A stretch of 64,000 nucleotides of DNA from NCBI RefSeq assembly GCF_900187995.1, contig NZ_FZNZ01000014.1:26453-90452 (forward strand), written 5' to 3'. This document shows positions 52,647-61,036 of this stretch, in pieces (position 1 is the stretch's first letter; each line of letters begins with the position of its first letter). Source of the DNA: Prevotella jejuni (GTDB taxonomy: Bacteria > Bacteroidota > Bacteroidia > Bacteroidales > Bacteroidaceae). The position numbers and the translations under genes were made by a program. Below the pieces are notes generated by a model. It worked only from the letters and a program-made list of their open reading frames with translations. It was not told the DNA's origin and searched no databases.

Positions 52647-52798
52647 TTGCTCCTTTCTCGAAAAATACCACCCTATCGACTGCGAAATATATTTACATTA
52701 TAAGTATAATAAGTTCCACTAAAACGCCTAAGTTACTTCTCTCTATCATTACCGTAACTCTCATCGTATCAATCACTTGCCAAAAACGAAAGAAGAAG

Positions 52799-52908
52799 AC
52801 GCTTCTCTAAGTTCAAGAAGGGCGTGTTCTGCATGCAAGAAGGGCGTGTTCTGCGTGCTAAACAGGCGACTTCTACAAGGGAGAGGGGCGTATTCTCAAA
52901 CCGAGGAG
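52799..52908. repeat. 22-bp modular array (locus E)
   Basis: Units start at 52799, 52821, 52843, 52865 and 52887, exactly 22 bp apart. Head GGCGTGTTCT, inner parts GCATGCAAGAAG, GCGTGCTAAACA, ACAAGGGAGAG and CAAACCGAGGAG. The stretch 52647-52798 holds no gene I can name. Confidence 0.8.
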
Positions 52909-52989
52909 TGAATTTTCTTTACATTACAGGTAGGGCACATGCGGTTGCATGTAGCCTTCCTCTCAATAAGACAACCCGCAGGTAAAACG

Positions 52990-54025
52990 CTGGGGAGTTT
53001 TTTCTCTCACAGAACTCACAGATTTAACAGAGCCTTTTGGCGCACATTTCGAGCCCACAGAACGCCTTCGGCATACAGAGGGCACAGAGGCCTTTCAACT
53101 AACATTAGCTGTAACGCTCTGTGAAATCGGTTGACTTAATGTCTCTGTGGAATGCTGTGTGTTCTGTTCTTCTGTGTTCTCTGTGAGAAATAGAACGCAC
53201 CCTCTCGATGAGATTAGACTTATGAGGCTTGCTGGGGAGTTTTTTCTCTCACAGATCTCACAGATTTGACAGACCCTTTTGGCGCACAGTTTTGAACTCA
53301 CAAGAGAGTGGCCCCTCCCCCAACCCCTCCCCCGCAGGGAGGGGCGTGATATGTGAGGTTACCCCTACAAGACTGCCATTAAGGGACATAACGAAGCCTA
53401 CATCCTTTTTATAGGGGTATCTCGGTGATTACTCCCCTTCCCTTCGGGGGAGGGGCCGGGGGAGGGGCCGCTATCTTTCTGACCCCTGTGTGTTCTGTTC
53501 ATCTGTGTTTTTCTGTGAGAAATAGAACGTACCCTCTCGATGAGATTAGGCCTATGAGGCTTGCTGGGGAGTTTTTTCTCTCACAGACCTCACAGATTTG
53601 ACAGACCCTTTTGCGCACAGTTTCGAACCCACAAGATACTGGCCCCTCCCCCAACCCCTCCCCTGCAGGGAGGGGCGTGATATGTGAGGTTACCCCTACA
53701 AGACTGCCATTAAGGGACATAACGAAGCCTACATCCTTTTTATAGGGGTATCTCGGTGATTACTCCCCTTCCCTTCGGGGGAGGGGCCGGGGGAGGGGCC
53801 GCTATTTTTCTGACCCCTGTGTGTTTTGTTCTTCTGTGTAAATCTGTGAGAAAAAACACACCAAGACACTCCTACAAGACTTCTAATAAGGGACAATGCG
53901 AAGCCTATATCCACTCTATAGGGGTATCTCGGTGATCACTCCCCTTCCCTTCGGGGGAGGGGAAGGGGGAGGGGCCAGCTGAGGCCAGAAGGGTGTTGGA
54001 TGTTGGGTGTTAGGTGATGATGTTA
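52990..54025. repeat. Composite of MITE-like CACAGA element, GC palindromes and a 332-bp tandem unit
   Basis: A full MITE-like copy runs from TTTTTTCTCTCACAGA (52997) to TCTCTGTGAGAAA (about 53193). Then a 332-bp unit starting CTGTGAGAAATAGAACG occurs at 53181 and 53513 and in part at 53844. It contains a CACAGA stretch, GGCCCCTCCCCCAACCCCTC, AGACTGCCATTAAGGGACAT and TATAGGGGTATCTCGGTGAT. GGTGTTGGGTGTTAGG words follow to 54025. No credible gene. Confidence 0.8.
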
Positions 54026-54099
54026 TGTGCTGTCATCACTGTCCTTTGTAAGAGAACATCAATCTTCATCAATATAGAAAGATTTATTCTTCTAAATAG

Positions 54100-54130
54100 T
54101 TGCGCCGTATTGAATATTATTATATATTTG
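54100..54130 (+). promoter_or_regulatory. Bacteroidota promoter of the following membrane protein gene
   Basis: TTG (54100-54102), 20 bp, TATATTTG (54123-54130); about 80 bp of leader. Confidence 0.6.
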
Positions 54131-54214
54131 CAATAGATTAGATAATACCGTCAGATAGAATGCAGTTAGGAGCACAGAACATCGTAGAAAGATAACTTTA
54201 AACCAAGAAAAGAT

Positions 54215-54949
54215 ATGATGGACATCATTGTAATATTACTGATGAGCTTACCACTAATCGTTATCGGCAGCACTATCGGACCTGATTCTTCTATCAATTT
54301 TGGGTCAAGAATACCGAAAGCGAAACTTAAAAGTGTGGAAGGACTTAAACGGCTGAGGAGGATAAAGATAGCACTAATATTAGCTGGTAGCATCATCCTC
54401 GTCGGTGGCTTCACCTGTTTTGTCTTTCATTGGGAAACTTATCAACTTGTCGTCATACTCATCCCTGAGATAGTAGCTATCGTTTACATGCTGTTACAGC
54501 TGTACATGATAGAGAAGAAAGGGAAAGGCTTGCTCGTGCTCATGCTTTCTATCATTGTGATATTAGGTATGATTCCTCTCATTGCAGCCCTCCCAATCAC
54601 TGGGAACGATAACGACACGATGATTAGAAATGATACGCTGTTTATTGAAGGGTCGTATGCTAAGGAAATACCGATAGCAAGTATTACACAAGTAGACGGC
54701 AACGCAACGGTGCCACCCATTGGGGTAAGAACAAACGGGATGTCACTTGGCGAAATTAATGTGGGTCATTTCAAGACCGAAGAAGGGCAGGATGTGCTAT
54801 TATACTTACATTCTGATGATACGAATGTGACGCATATCACGACAAAGAACAACGAAGATATTTACATTAACTTCAATGATTCGGCACGGTCAGTAGACTT
54901 CTCTAATAAGCTGAAAGCAGCTTTTTGCCAACAAACCAAACACAAATAA
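54215..54949 (+). CDS. Membrane protein of unknown function (DUF3784-like N-terminus)
   Basis: 244 residues. Four hydrophobic segments lie in the first 130 residues: IIVILLMSLPLIVIGSTI, IALILAGSIILVGGFTCFVF, YQLVVILIPEIVAIVYMLLQ and LLVLMLSIIVILGMIPLIAA. Between the first two is SSINFGSRIPKAKLKSVEG, a phrase I associate with DUF3784-type Bacteroidota proteins. The C-terminal 110 residues are a soluble beta domain (FIEGSYAKEIPIASITQVDG, then DIYINFNDSARSVDFSNKL) that resembles a bacterial PH-like domain. Function is unknown. Single gene with its own promoter. Confidence 0.7.
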   Translation: MMDIIVILLMSLPLIVIGSTIGPDSSINFGSRIPKAKLKSVEGLKRLRRIKIALILAGSIILVGGFTCFVFHWETYQLVVILIPEIVAIVYMLLQLYMIEKKGKGLLVLMLSIIVILGMIPLIAALPITGNDNDTMIRNDTLFIEGSYAKEIPIASITQVDGNATVPPIGVRTNGMSLGEINVGHFKTEEGQDVLLYLHSDDTNVTHITTKNNEDIYINFNDSARSVDFSNKLKAAFCQQTKHK

Positions 54950-55018
54950 GACTACGTCTTAAACTCATCTAAAGACAAGTATTCAGCGATTAAGAGCCTC
55001 TAACAGTAGGGGTTCTAT

Positions 55019-55052
55019 CAGCTTTCACAGCCGTGATGGTTTGTGAAAGCTG
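55019..55052 (+). terminator. Stem-loop, possible terminator
   Basis: CAGCTTTCACA and TGTGAAAGCTG, perfect 11-bp stem with a 12-nt loop; the T-run after it is weak (TTCTTG). Confidence 0.5.
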
Positions 55053-55125
55053 TTCTTGCATATTCATAATAAAGTGTAAATGCGTTAAACCTCTTATTTC
55101 CTGCATCTATTACAGTGTTTTTTAC

Positions 55126-55133
55126 TACCTTTG
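55126..55133 (+). promoter_or_regulatory. Bacteroidota -7 box of the ftsE-aspartate kinase operon
   Basis: TACCTTTG; the leader to ATG 55206 is about 65 nt. Confidence 0.6.
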
Positions 55134-55205
55134 CAGAATAAATCCTTGTCAAGAGACAACGGACGAAAGTATCAATCGACAATAATAAATCATACAGAGA
55201 TAATC

Positions 55206-55952
55206 ATGTTAATAGACTACAAGAAGGTAAACATATATCAAGATGAACGCTTAATTCTGAAAGACGTTGACTTTCAAGCAGAAACAGGAGAGTTTATCTA
55301 TCTCATTGGCCGGGTTGGTTCGGGTAAGAGTTCGCTGTTGAAAACACTCTATGGCGAGCTGGACATTGACAGTGAAGACGCAGAGAAGGCAGTCGTACTT
55401 GAGGAGAGTATGCCCAATATCAAGCGTAGTCGCATCCCTTCCCTACGTAAGCAAATGGGTATTATCTTCCAAGACTTCCAACTCTTACATGACCGTTCTG
55501 TAGCAAAGAACCTCAAGTTTGTCTTGCAGGCAACGGGCTGGAACGACAGTCAAAAGATTGACCGCCGTATTGATGAGGTGTTAGCACAGGTGGGCATGAC
55601 CGACAAGCGGACCAAAATGCCAAGTGAACTCTCTGGTGGAGAACAGCAGCGTATTGCCATAGCACGTGCCTTGTTGAATATTCCAAAGATTATCATTGCC
55701 GATGAACCGACTGGTAATCTCGACCCAGAGACGGCTGCCAACATCGTTAGTATCCTCAAAGACACTTGCAAGGCAGGGACGACAGTTATCATGTCAACCC
55801 ATAACATCAACCTCCTCGACCAATTCCCTGGTAAGGTCTATCGCTGTCATGAAGGCGAGCTTACCCTCCTTACCGACAAGAAGCAGGTGTGCGAATTAGC
55901 CGAAGAGACGGCCCCTGTAGAGACTATTGACGAACAAGAGCCAAACGATTAA
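55206..55952 (+). CDS. ftsE: Cell division ABC ATPase FtsE
   Basis: 248 residues from ATG 55206; the frame is open upstream, but that part overlaps the promoter. Walker A is [14 protein letters not shown], the Q-loop [14 protein letters not shown], the signature [15 protein letters not shown] and Walker [13 protein letters not shown], which is the FtsE/LolD style. The last 25 residues ([16 protein letters not shown]) are an acidic tail. FtsE drives FtsX to switch peptidoglycan hydrolysis at the division site. No ftsX is adjacent, so the partner must be elsewhere. Aspartate kinase follows 43 bp downstream. LolD is an alternative, but the short linker and [10 protein letters not shown] favour FtsE. 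Confidence 0.8.
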   Translation: MLIDYKKVNIYQDERLILKDVDFQAETGEFIYLIGRVGSGKSSLLKTLYGELDIDSEDAEKAVVLEESMPNIKRSRIPSLRKQMGIIFQDFQLLHDRSVAKNLKFVLQATGWNDSQKIDRRIDEVLAQVGMTDKRTKMPSELSGGEQQRIAIARALLNIPKIIIADEPTGNLDPETAANIVSILKDTCKAGTTVIMSTHNINLLDQFPGKVYRCHEGELTLLTDKKQVCELAEETAPVETIDEQEPND

Positions 55953-55995
55953 GCCCGTAGAGCTCAGCAAAAATCCACATATAGAAAGATTGAAG

Positions 55996-57315
55996 ATGAT
56001 GAAAGTAATGAAATTTGGAGGTACCTCTGTTGGTTCACCAGAACGAATGAAGAGCGTAGCCGCCTTGATAACAAAGTCAGGAGAGCCAACATTCATCGTG
56101 CTCTCAGCAATGAGTGGAACGACAAACACACTGATAGAAATATCTGACTACCTCTATCGCAAGAACCCAGAGGGTGCTAACGAACTTATCAACAGCCTCG
56201 AACAAAAATATCTCGGACACGTTGAAGAGCTGTATTCGACTGAGGAATACAAACAGAAGACACGCCAGTTCCTTAATGAAGAGTTCAACTACTTACGCAC
56301 ATTCACCAAGGATCTCTTCACTTCGTTCGAAGAGAAGAGCATTGTAGCACAAGGTGAGATACTCTCAACCAATATGGTTGTGAACTATCTAAAGGAACAA
56401 GGCGTTAAAGCAACATTACTTTCTGCACTCGACTTCATGCGCACTGACAAGAATGCAGAGCCTGACGCACAGTATATCAAAGAGCATCTGACAGCCATCA
56501 TGGACGAGAACAAGGGCTATCAGATATATATCACACAGGGCTTCATCTGCCGTAATGCCTACGGAGAGGTGGACAACTTGCAGCGTGGTGGCTCTGATTA
56601 TACGGCTTCACTCGTAGGTGCTGCTGTCAACGCTGAGGAGATTCAGATATGGACAGACATCGATGGTATGCACAACAACGACCCTCGTGTGGTGGAGAAG
56701 ACCGAGGCTGTGCGCCAACTGAACTTTGAGGAAGCATCAGAGTTGGCTTATTTCGGTGCGAAGATTCTACACCCTACCTGTGTTCAACCTGCTAAGTATG
56801 CGGGTATCCCAGTTCGTTTAAAGAACACGATGGACCCTGATGCGGAGGGAACTATCATCAATAACACATTGGTAAGGAGGAAGATTAAAGCCGTGGCAGC
56901 CAAAGACAACATCACAGCCATTAAGATTAAGTCAAGCAGAATGCTTGGTGCTTCGGGCTTCCTACGTAAGGTGTTTGAAATATTCGAGAGCTATCAAACG
57001 TCTATCGACATGATTACTACCAGCGAGGTGGGCGTGTCTATGACTATAGAGAACGATAGCCACCTGTCTGAGATAGTAGATGAATTGAAGAAGTATGGCA
57101 CTGTAACCGTCGATACAGATATGTGTATTGTATGCGTGGTGGGCGACCTCGACTGGAGCAATGTAGGCTTTGAGACATTAGCAACTGACGCAATGAAGGA
57201 CATACCTGTACGCATGATTAGCTACGGTGGCAGCAACTACAACATCTCTTTCCTTATCCGTGAAGAGGATAAGAAGCGTGCCTTGCAGTCGCTCTCAAGC
57301 GTCCTCTTTAACTAA
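55996..57315 (+). CDS. lysC: Aspartate kinase, monofunctional
   Basis: 439 residues from ATG 55996 (ATG 55999 or 56008 possible). The catalytic domain opens VMKFGGTSVGSPERMKSV, and FGGTSV is the family hallmark. LQRGGSDYTASLVGAA and IWTDIDGMHNNDPRVV complete the active site. Two ACT domains follow (ITAIKIKSSRMLGASGFLRK and VCVVGDLDWSNVGFETLAT), so feedback control by lysine or threonine is likely. It makes aspartyl phosphate, the first step to lysine, meso-diaminopimelate, threonine and methionine. It precedes lysA, the last step to lysine, with 145 bp between. Confidence 0.93.
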   Translation: MMKVMKFGGTSVGSPERMKSVAALITKSGEPTFIVLSAMSGTTNTLIEISDYLYRKNPEGANELINSLEQKYLGHVEELYSTEEYKQKTRQFLNEEFNYLRTFTKDLFTSFEEKSIVAQGEILSTNMVVNYLKEQGVKATLLSALDFMRTDKNAEPDAQYIKEHLTAIMDENKGYQIYITQGFICRNAYGEVDNLQRGGSDYTASLVGAAVNAEEIQIWTDIDGMHNNDPRVVEKTEAVRQLNFEEASELAYFGAKILHPTCVQPAKYAGIPVRLKNTMDPDAEGTIINNTLVRRKIKAVAAKDNITAIKIKSSRMLGASGFLRKVFEIFESYQTSIDMITTSEVGVSMTIENDSHLSEIVDELKKYGTVTVDTDMCIVCVVGDLDWSNVGFETLATDAMKDIPVRMISYGGSNYNISFLIREEDKKRALQSLSSVLFN

Positions 57316-57361
57316 GGCAAGAACTGATAAATTCACAATAAGTATTTATCCGAAGGAATGA

Positions 57362-57412
57362 ACGCCCTCGCCTGTTCATGACAAAAGCAGACAAGTGGAC
57401 ATACGAGGGCGT
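57362..57412 (+). promoter_or_regulatory. Inverted repeat ACGCCCTCG...CGAGGGCGT in the aspartate kinase-lysA spacer
   Basis: Arms at 57362-57370 and 57404-57412, 33 nt apart. There is no T-run after it. It could be an attenuator-type hairpin or a processing site; it does not look like a lysine riboswitch, being too short. Confidence 0.4.
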
Positions 57413-57460
57413 ATGTCTCCTCTATAACTCAGATAAACACTACATCACGACACAACACAC

Positions 57461-58618
57461 ATGACACAAGAATTCCCTATTGATAAGTTTAATAAGATGG
57501 AGACTCCATTTTATTATTACGACTGCAACCTCCTAAGGGAGACTTTGCAAGCTATTAACAATGAGTTGAAGACGTATGAGAACTTCGTCGTTCACTATGC
57601 TGTTAAAGCCAATGCGAACGCTAAAGTACTGAATATTATCCAACAGGCAGGACTGGGAGCCGACTGTGTCAGTGGTGGTGAGATACAAAGAAGTTTAGAC
57701 TGTGGCTTCCCAGCAGACAAGATTGTCTATGCTGGGGTGGGTAAAGCCGACTGGGAAATCAACCTTGGTCTGGACAAGAACATCTTCTGCTTCAACGTAG
57801 AAAGTGTCGCTGAGTTAGAGATTATCAATGAGTTAGCAGCCAAGAAGGGCAAGATAGCCAATGTTTGCTTCCGTATTAACCCTGACGTAGGGGCACATAC
57901 ACACGAGAAGATCACCACTGGTCTGGCTGAGAATAAGTTTGGTATTGCGATGCAGGACATGCTCCCTACCATCCTTGAAGCAAGCAGAATGCCGAACATC
58001 CACTTTATCGGCTTGCACTTTCACATCGGTTCTCAGCTGCTCGAAATGACTGATTTTCGCCACCTCTGCAGCCGCATCAACGAGATACAAGACCATCTGG
58101 AAGAGGAGAATATAACGATTAAGAACATCAATGTTGGCGGTGGATTGGGTATCGACTACGACCAGCCTGACAGCCACCCCATCCCTGACTTTAAGTCTTA
58201 CTTCTATACTTTCGCACGCTATCTAAAGTTAAGAGACGGACAGAAGTTACACTTTGAGTTAGGAAGAGCAGTCGTTGGACAGATGGGAAGTCTCATTACT
58301 CGCACGCTGTATGTCAAACAAGGGATGGCTAAACAGTTCGCTATCGTAGACGCTGGAATGACCGACTTGATTCGACCTGCCCTCTATCAAGCAAGCCATA
58401 AGATAGAGAATCTATCCAACAACGGCCCTTTGTCCACCTATGACGTGGTGGGTCCGATATGCGAATCGAGTGATGTTTTTGCAAAGGCAATAGCCCTCAA
58501 CACCGTACATCGGGGTGACCTGATAGCGATGCGGTCTGCTGGAGCATACGGAGAAATCATGGCTTCGCAATATAACTGTAGGAAGTTGCCTGCTGGTTAC
58601 ACCTCCGACGAACTATAA
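57461..58618 (+). CDS. lysA: Diaminopimelate decarboxylase
   Basis: 385 residues, fold III PLP enzyme. The PLP Lys is in VHYAVKANANAKVL (Lys50 or nearby), HFHIGSQLLE gives the conserved His, GGGLGIDYDQPD the phosphate-binding Gly loop, and VVGPICESSDVFAKA the catalytic Cys-Glu of the partner subunit. ELGRAVVGQMGSLITRTLYV is also typical. It removes CO2 from meso-diaminopimelate to give lysine, in the cytoplasm as a dimer. It is the first of a close-packed run with two glycosyltransferase-like genes and fbp. Confidence 0.95.
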   Translation: MTQEFPIDKFNKMETPFYYYDCNLLRETLQAINNELKTYENFVVHYAVKANANAKVLNIIQQAGLGADCVSGGEIQRSLDCGFPADKIVYAGVGKADWEINLGLDKNIFCFNVESVAELEIINELAAKKGKIANVCFRINPDVGAHTHEKITTGLAENKFGIAMQDMLPTILEASRMPNIHFIGLHFHIGSQLLEMTDFRHLCSRINEIQDHLEEENITIKNINVGGGLGIDYDQPDSHPIPDFKSYFYTFARYLKLRDGQKLHFELGRAVVGQMGSLITRTLYVKQGMAKQFAIVDAGMTDLIRPALYQASHKIENLSNNGPLSTYDVVGPICESSDVFAKAIALNTVHRGDLIAMRSAGAYGEIMASQYNCRKLPAGYTSDEL

Positions 58619-58637
58619 ACAATAACGAATTAAATCA

Positions 58638-59876
58638 ATGTTCACTTTTGATAATACAACCATCATAGCCTCAGTAGTGCTGATACTGGTAGCAGTACTG
58701 ACCTCATTGCTCAATCCCTTCTTTCGAAGAGTGGGGATTGTTGCGTATGGTTTACCATCTTCTACCAACGAAAGTGACGATACAAGCACTGAAGAGGAGC
58801 CTGAGGAAGAGGGGAAGGAAACGATAGCGGAGCTTGATGACAAGGCCGAGGAACACCCATCACTACCTCCTATATCAATCATCTTCACGCCCCACGACAA
58901 TGCACAGGAGCTTGCAAAGAACCTCCCACTCTATCTAAATCAGGACTATCCAACAGACTTTCAGGTGATTGTCGTGGCCCCTCAGAATGATCATGAGACA
59001 AGTGATGTGCTCAAGCGCTTTGCTTCCAACACCCATCTATACACCACCTTCATCCCTGAATCGTCTCGTTATATGAGCAAGAAGAAGCTTGCCATCACCT
59101 TAGGAGTTAAGGCGGCAAAGTATGATTGGGTCTTGATGGCTGACATCTGCTGCTTTCCTACGGGTGATAACTGGCTACAAGCTCTTGCAAGAAACTGCCA
59201 AGAAGGGAAAGAGCTCGTTGTCGGCTACACCCGATACGAGGATGAGACGCCCGACTATCGACGCTTTGAGCGTCATTACTTAGCCCGCTATTTCATGCGT
59301 GAATACCAGCATAACAGGGCCTATGCATGCCCTTTTAATGCCTTAGTGTTCCGTAAGAATACCTTCTTACAGGCTGAGGGATTTCGTGGAAACCTCAAGT
59401 ATATACGTGGAGAATACGATTTCATGGTGAACAAGTATGCGAAGGCTGACAACCTGACGTTCGAGAACTCGCCTGAAGGAACGCTCATTGAAGAGGCACC
59501 AACAGATAAGGTTTGGCTCGGAGGACACCTCTTCTATATGGAGAATCGCCAACACCTTGAACGGACAACACGCCATCGTCTCCTCCCTTACATCGACCAG
59601 ACGGCCCTACATGGCAATTACGTGTTGCAGTGTGCAGCACTCGCTGTCTCTTACCTCCTCGGTATGTGGACCATTACAGCAGCTGCCGGACTGGCACTTA
59701 TACTATCCCTTATCCTCCGACTAACCATCGGTAAGAAAGCATTACGCCGTTTCGACTTAGACATCCCAGCATGGAAGATTATCCCATACGAGCTTGCCAT
59801 TGCATGGAAGCACCTTGGTTATAAGCTAAAATACCATCGTGCAGACAAGTATGACTTCATCTCTCACAAACTATAA
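58638..59876 (+). CDS. Membrane-bound family 2 glycosyltransferase
   Basis: 412 residues. One N-terminal membrane helix (TIIASVVLILVAVLTSLLNP) is followed by a very acidic linker (residues about 50-75; TEEEPEEEGKETIAELDD). The GT-A domain has ISIIFTPHDNAQELAKNLP, a degenerate DxD region (VLMADICCFP) and RGEYDFMVNKYA. Two C-terminal membrane helices (VLQCAALAVSYLLGMWTITA and AGLALILSLILRLTI) close it. Such proteins extend surface glycans at the cytoplasmic face. In place of DxD it has ADICC, so metal binding may differ. It abuts the next gene with no gap. Confidence 0.75.
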   Translation: MFTFDNTTIIASVVLILVAVLTSLLNPFFRRVGIVAYGLPSSTNESDDTSTEEEPEEEGKETIAELDDKAEEHPSLPPISIIFTPHDNAQELAKNLPLYLNQDYPTDFQVIVVAPQNDHETSDVLKRFASNTHLYTTFIPESSRYMSKKKLAITLGVKAAKYDWVLMADICCFPTGDNWLQALARNCQEGKELVVGYTRYEDETPDYRRFERHYLARYFMREYQHNRAYACPFNALVFRKNTFLQAEGFRGNLKYIRGEYDFMVNKYAKADNLTFENSPEGTLIEEAPTDKVWLGGHLFYMENRQHLERTTRHRLLPYIDQTALHGNYVLQCAALAVSYLLGMWTITAAAGLALILSLILRLTIGKKALRRFDLDIPAWKIIPYELAIAWKHLGYKLKYHRADKYDFISHKL

Positions 59877-61034
59877 ATGCGCATTATCCATTACATAGAC
59901 AGTATAAAGGCAGGCAATCTGCTCTCTGATCAACTGCTGCGGCTCACCTCTGCGCAGGAAGAATATGCTGATGTTAAAACGATTACACAACAGGGTGATT
60001 TCAAGAAGCTCCTTGCTGATTTCCAACCCGACATCGTTCATATTCATTCTTGCTGGCAGTATCATATCGCATCCTACGCTAATTGGGCTGCAAAGAAGCA
60101 TTGTGCCGTTGTCTTCTCACCGCATTGGGAACTTAACGAACGGGCAAGAACGACGGAGCAGGGCATGAGAAAGAAGGTTAAGGCCCTACTCTATCAAGCT
60201 AAGATGGTGCAATCAACGGAAGCTCTCCTCGTCAGCAGCGAGCATGAAAAGCAAGAGATACTGTCATTGGGATGGACGAAACGCATTGATGTAGTGCGTG
60301 ACAGCGTATTAAACAATACGTTGACAGATGACGAGATGGCACAACAGACGATAACATTCTATCGTAAGGTGCTCGACACACGTTACCAGTTTGTCATGAC
60401 GGCAATGGAGAAAGACGCCATCCCAAGCCTCCTTCACGTTGGCTTAGCAGAGGAGTCTATACACAACCTCCTACCGAGTGACCAGCTTCTCAACCTACGA
60501 AGCCTCAACCCAGAACAATGGAGAAGAGTCTTACTCTATGCTGATGACGAGGGAGTAAGGGAGATTGTCGATAGTGCTATCAGCCGTTTACAACTCAACG
60601 CACCCGCCATCGACACTGCAGCCATCCGTCGTTTCCCATTGTTACGACCCAAGGAAACAACGTCGGTGGACACTGACAAACTCGTCGGGAACCTCCCCAT
60701 GACCCGTCAAAGGCTCGATGACTATACAAGCAAAGAAGACGCTATCTTCAAGCAGATAGCTACCATCATTGCAAACACGCGTCAGATAGAACGGAAAAAG
60801 AGACTGTCACTGCGCTTACTGACTGATTTATACAAAGTTATAAAGTATAATGACTACGACGAAGACCGCTTAGCAGAGGTGCTTCGCCACCTGCGTCTCT
60901 ATCGCTATTCATGTCGGATAATACAACTACTGGCGGAGAAGACGCTCCTAAAAGAGGGGTTTATGCCCTTCCCTCCACGCAATGATAGGAAGACAAAGGG
61001 CATGATACGCAATAATTTCGAACAAAGACATTGA
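59877..61034 (+). CDS. Glycosyltransferase family 4-like protein without recognisable donor domain
   Basis: 385 residues. The N-terminal 150 residues follow the GT-B acceptor domain: RIIHYIDSIKAGNLLSDQLL, then QPDIVHIHSCWQYHIASYA and VVFSPHWELN, as in GT4 family starts. The expected second Rossmann domain with its GRL-x-xEKG and E-x7-E donor motifs is not seen. Instead the C-terminal 230 residues are helical (LLPSDQLLNLRSLNPEQW, then DDYTSKEDAIFKQIATIIAN). It may be a non-catalytic partner or a regulator of the preceding enzyme. It starts right after that gene's stop codon and overlaps the TTG just before fbp. Confidence 0.65.
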   Translation: MRIIHYIDSIKAGNLLSDQLLRLTSAQEEYADVKTITQQGDFKKLLADFQPDIVHIHSCWQYHIASYANWAAKKHCAVVFSPHWELNERARTTEQGMRKKVKALLYQAKMVQSTEALLVSSEHEKQEILSLGWTKRIDVVRDSVLNNTLTDDEMAQQTITFYRKVLDTRYQFVMTAMEKDAIPSLLHVGLAEESIHNLLPSDQLLNLRSLNPEQWRRVLLYADDEGVREIVDSAISRLQLNAPAIDTAAIRRFPLLRPKETTSVDTDKLVGNLPMTRQRLDDYTSKEDAIFKQIATIIANTRQIERKKRLSLRLLTDLYKVIKYNDYDEDRLAEVLRHLRLYRYSCRIIQLLAEKTLLKEGFMPFPPRNDRKTKGMIRNNFEQRH

Positions 61035-61036
61035 AC

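Noticed and set aside
57316..57460. Lysine riboswitch before lysA
   Set aside because: Only a single 9-bp stem is found in 145 bp; the lysine aptamer needs about 170 nt with five helices.
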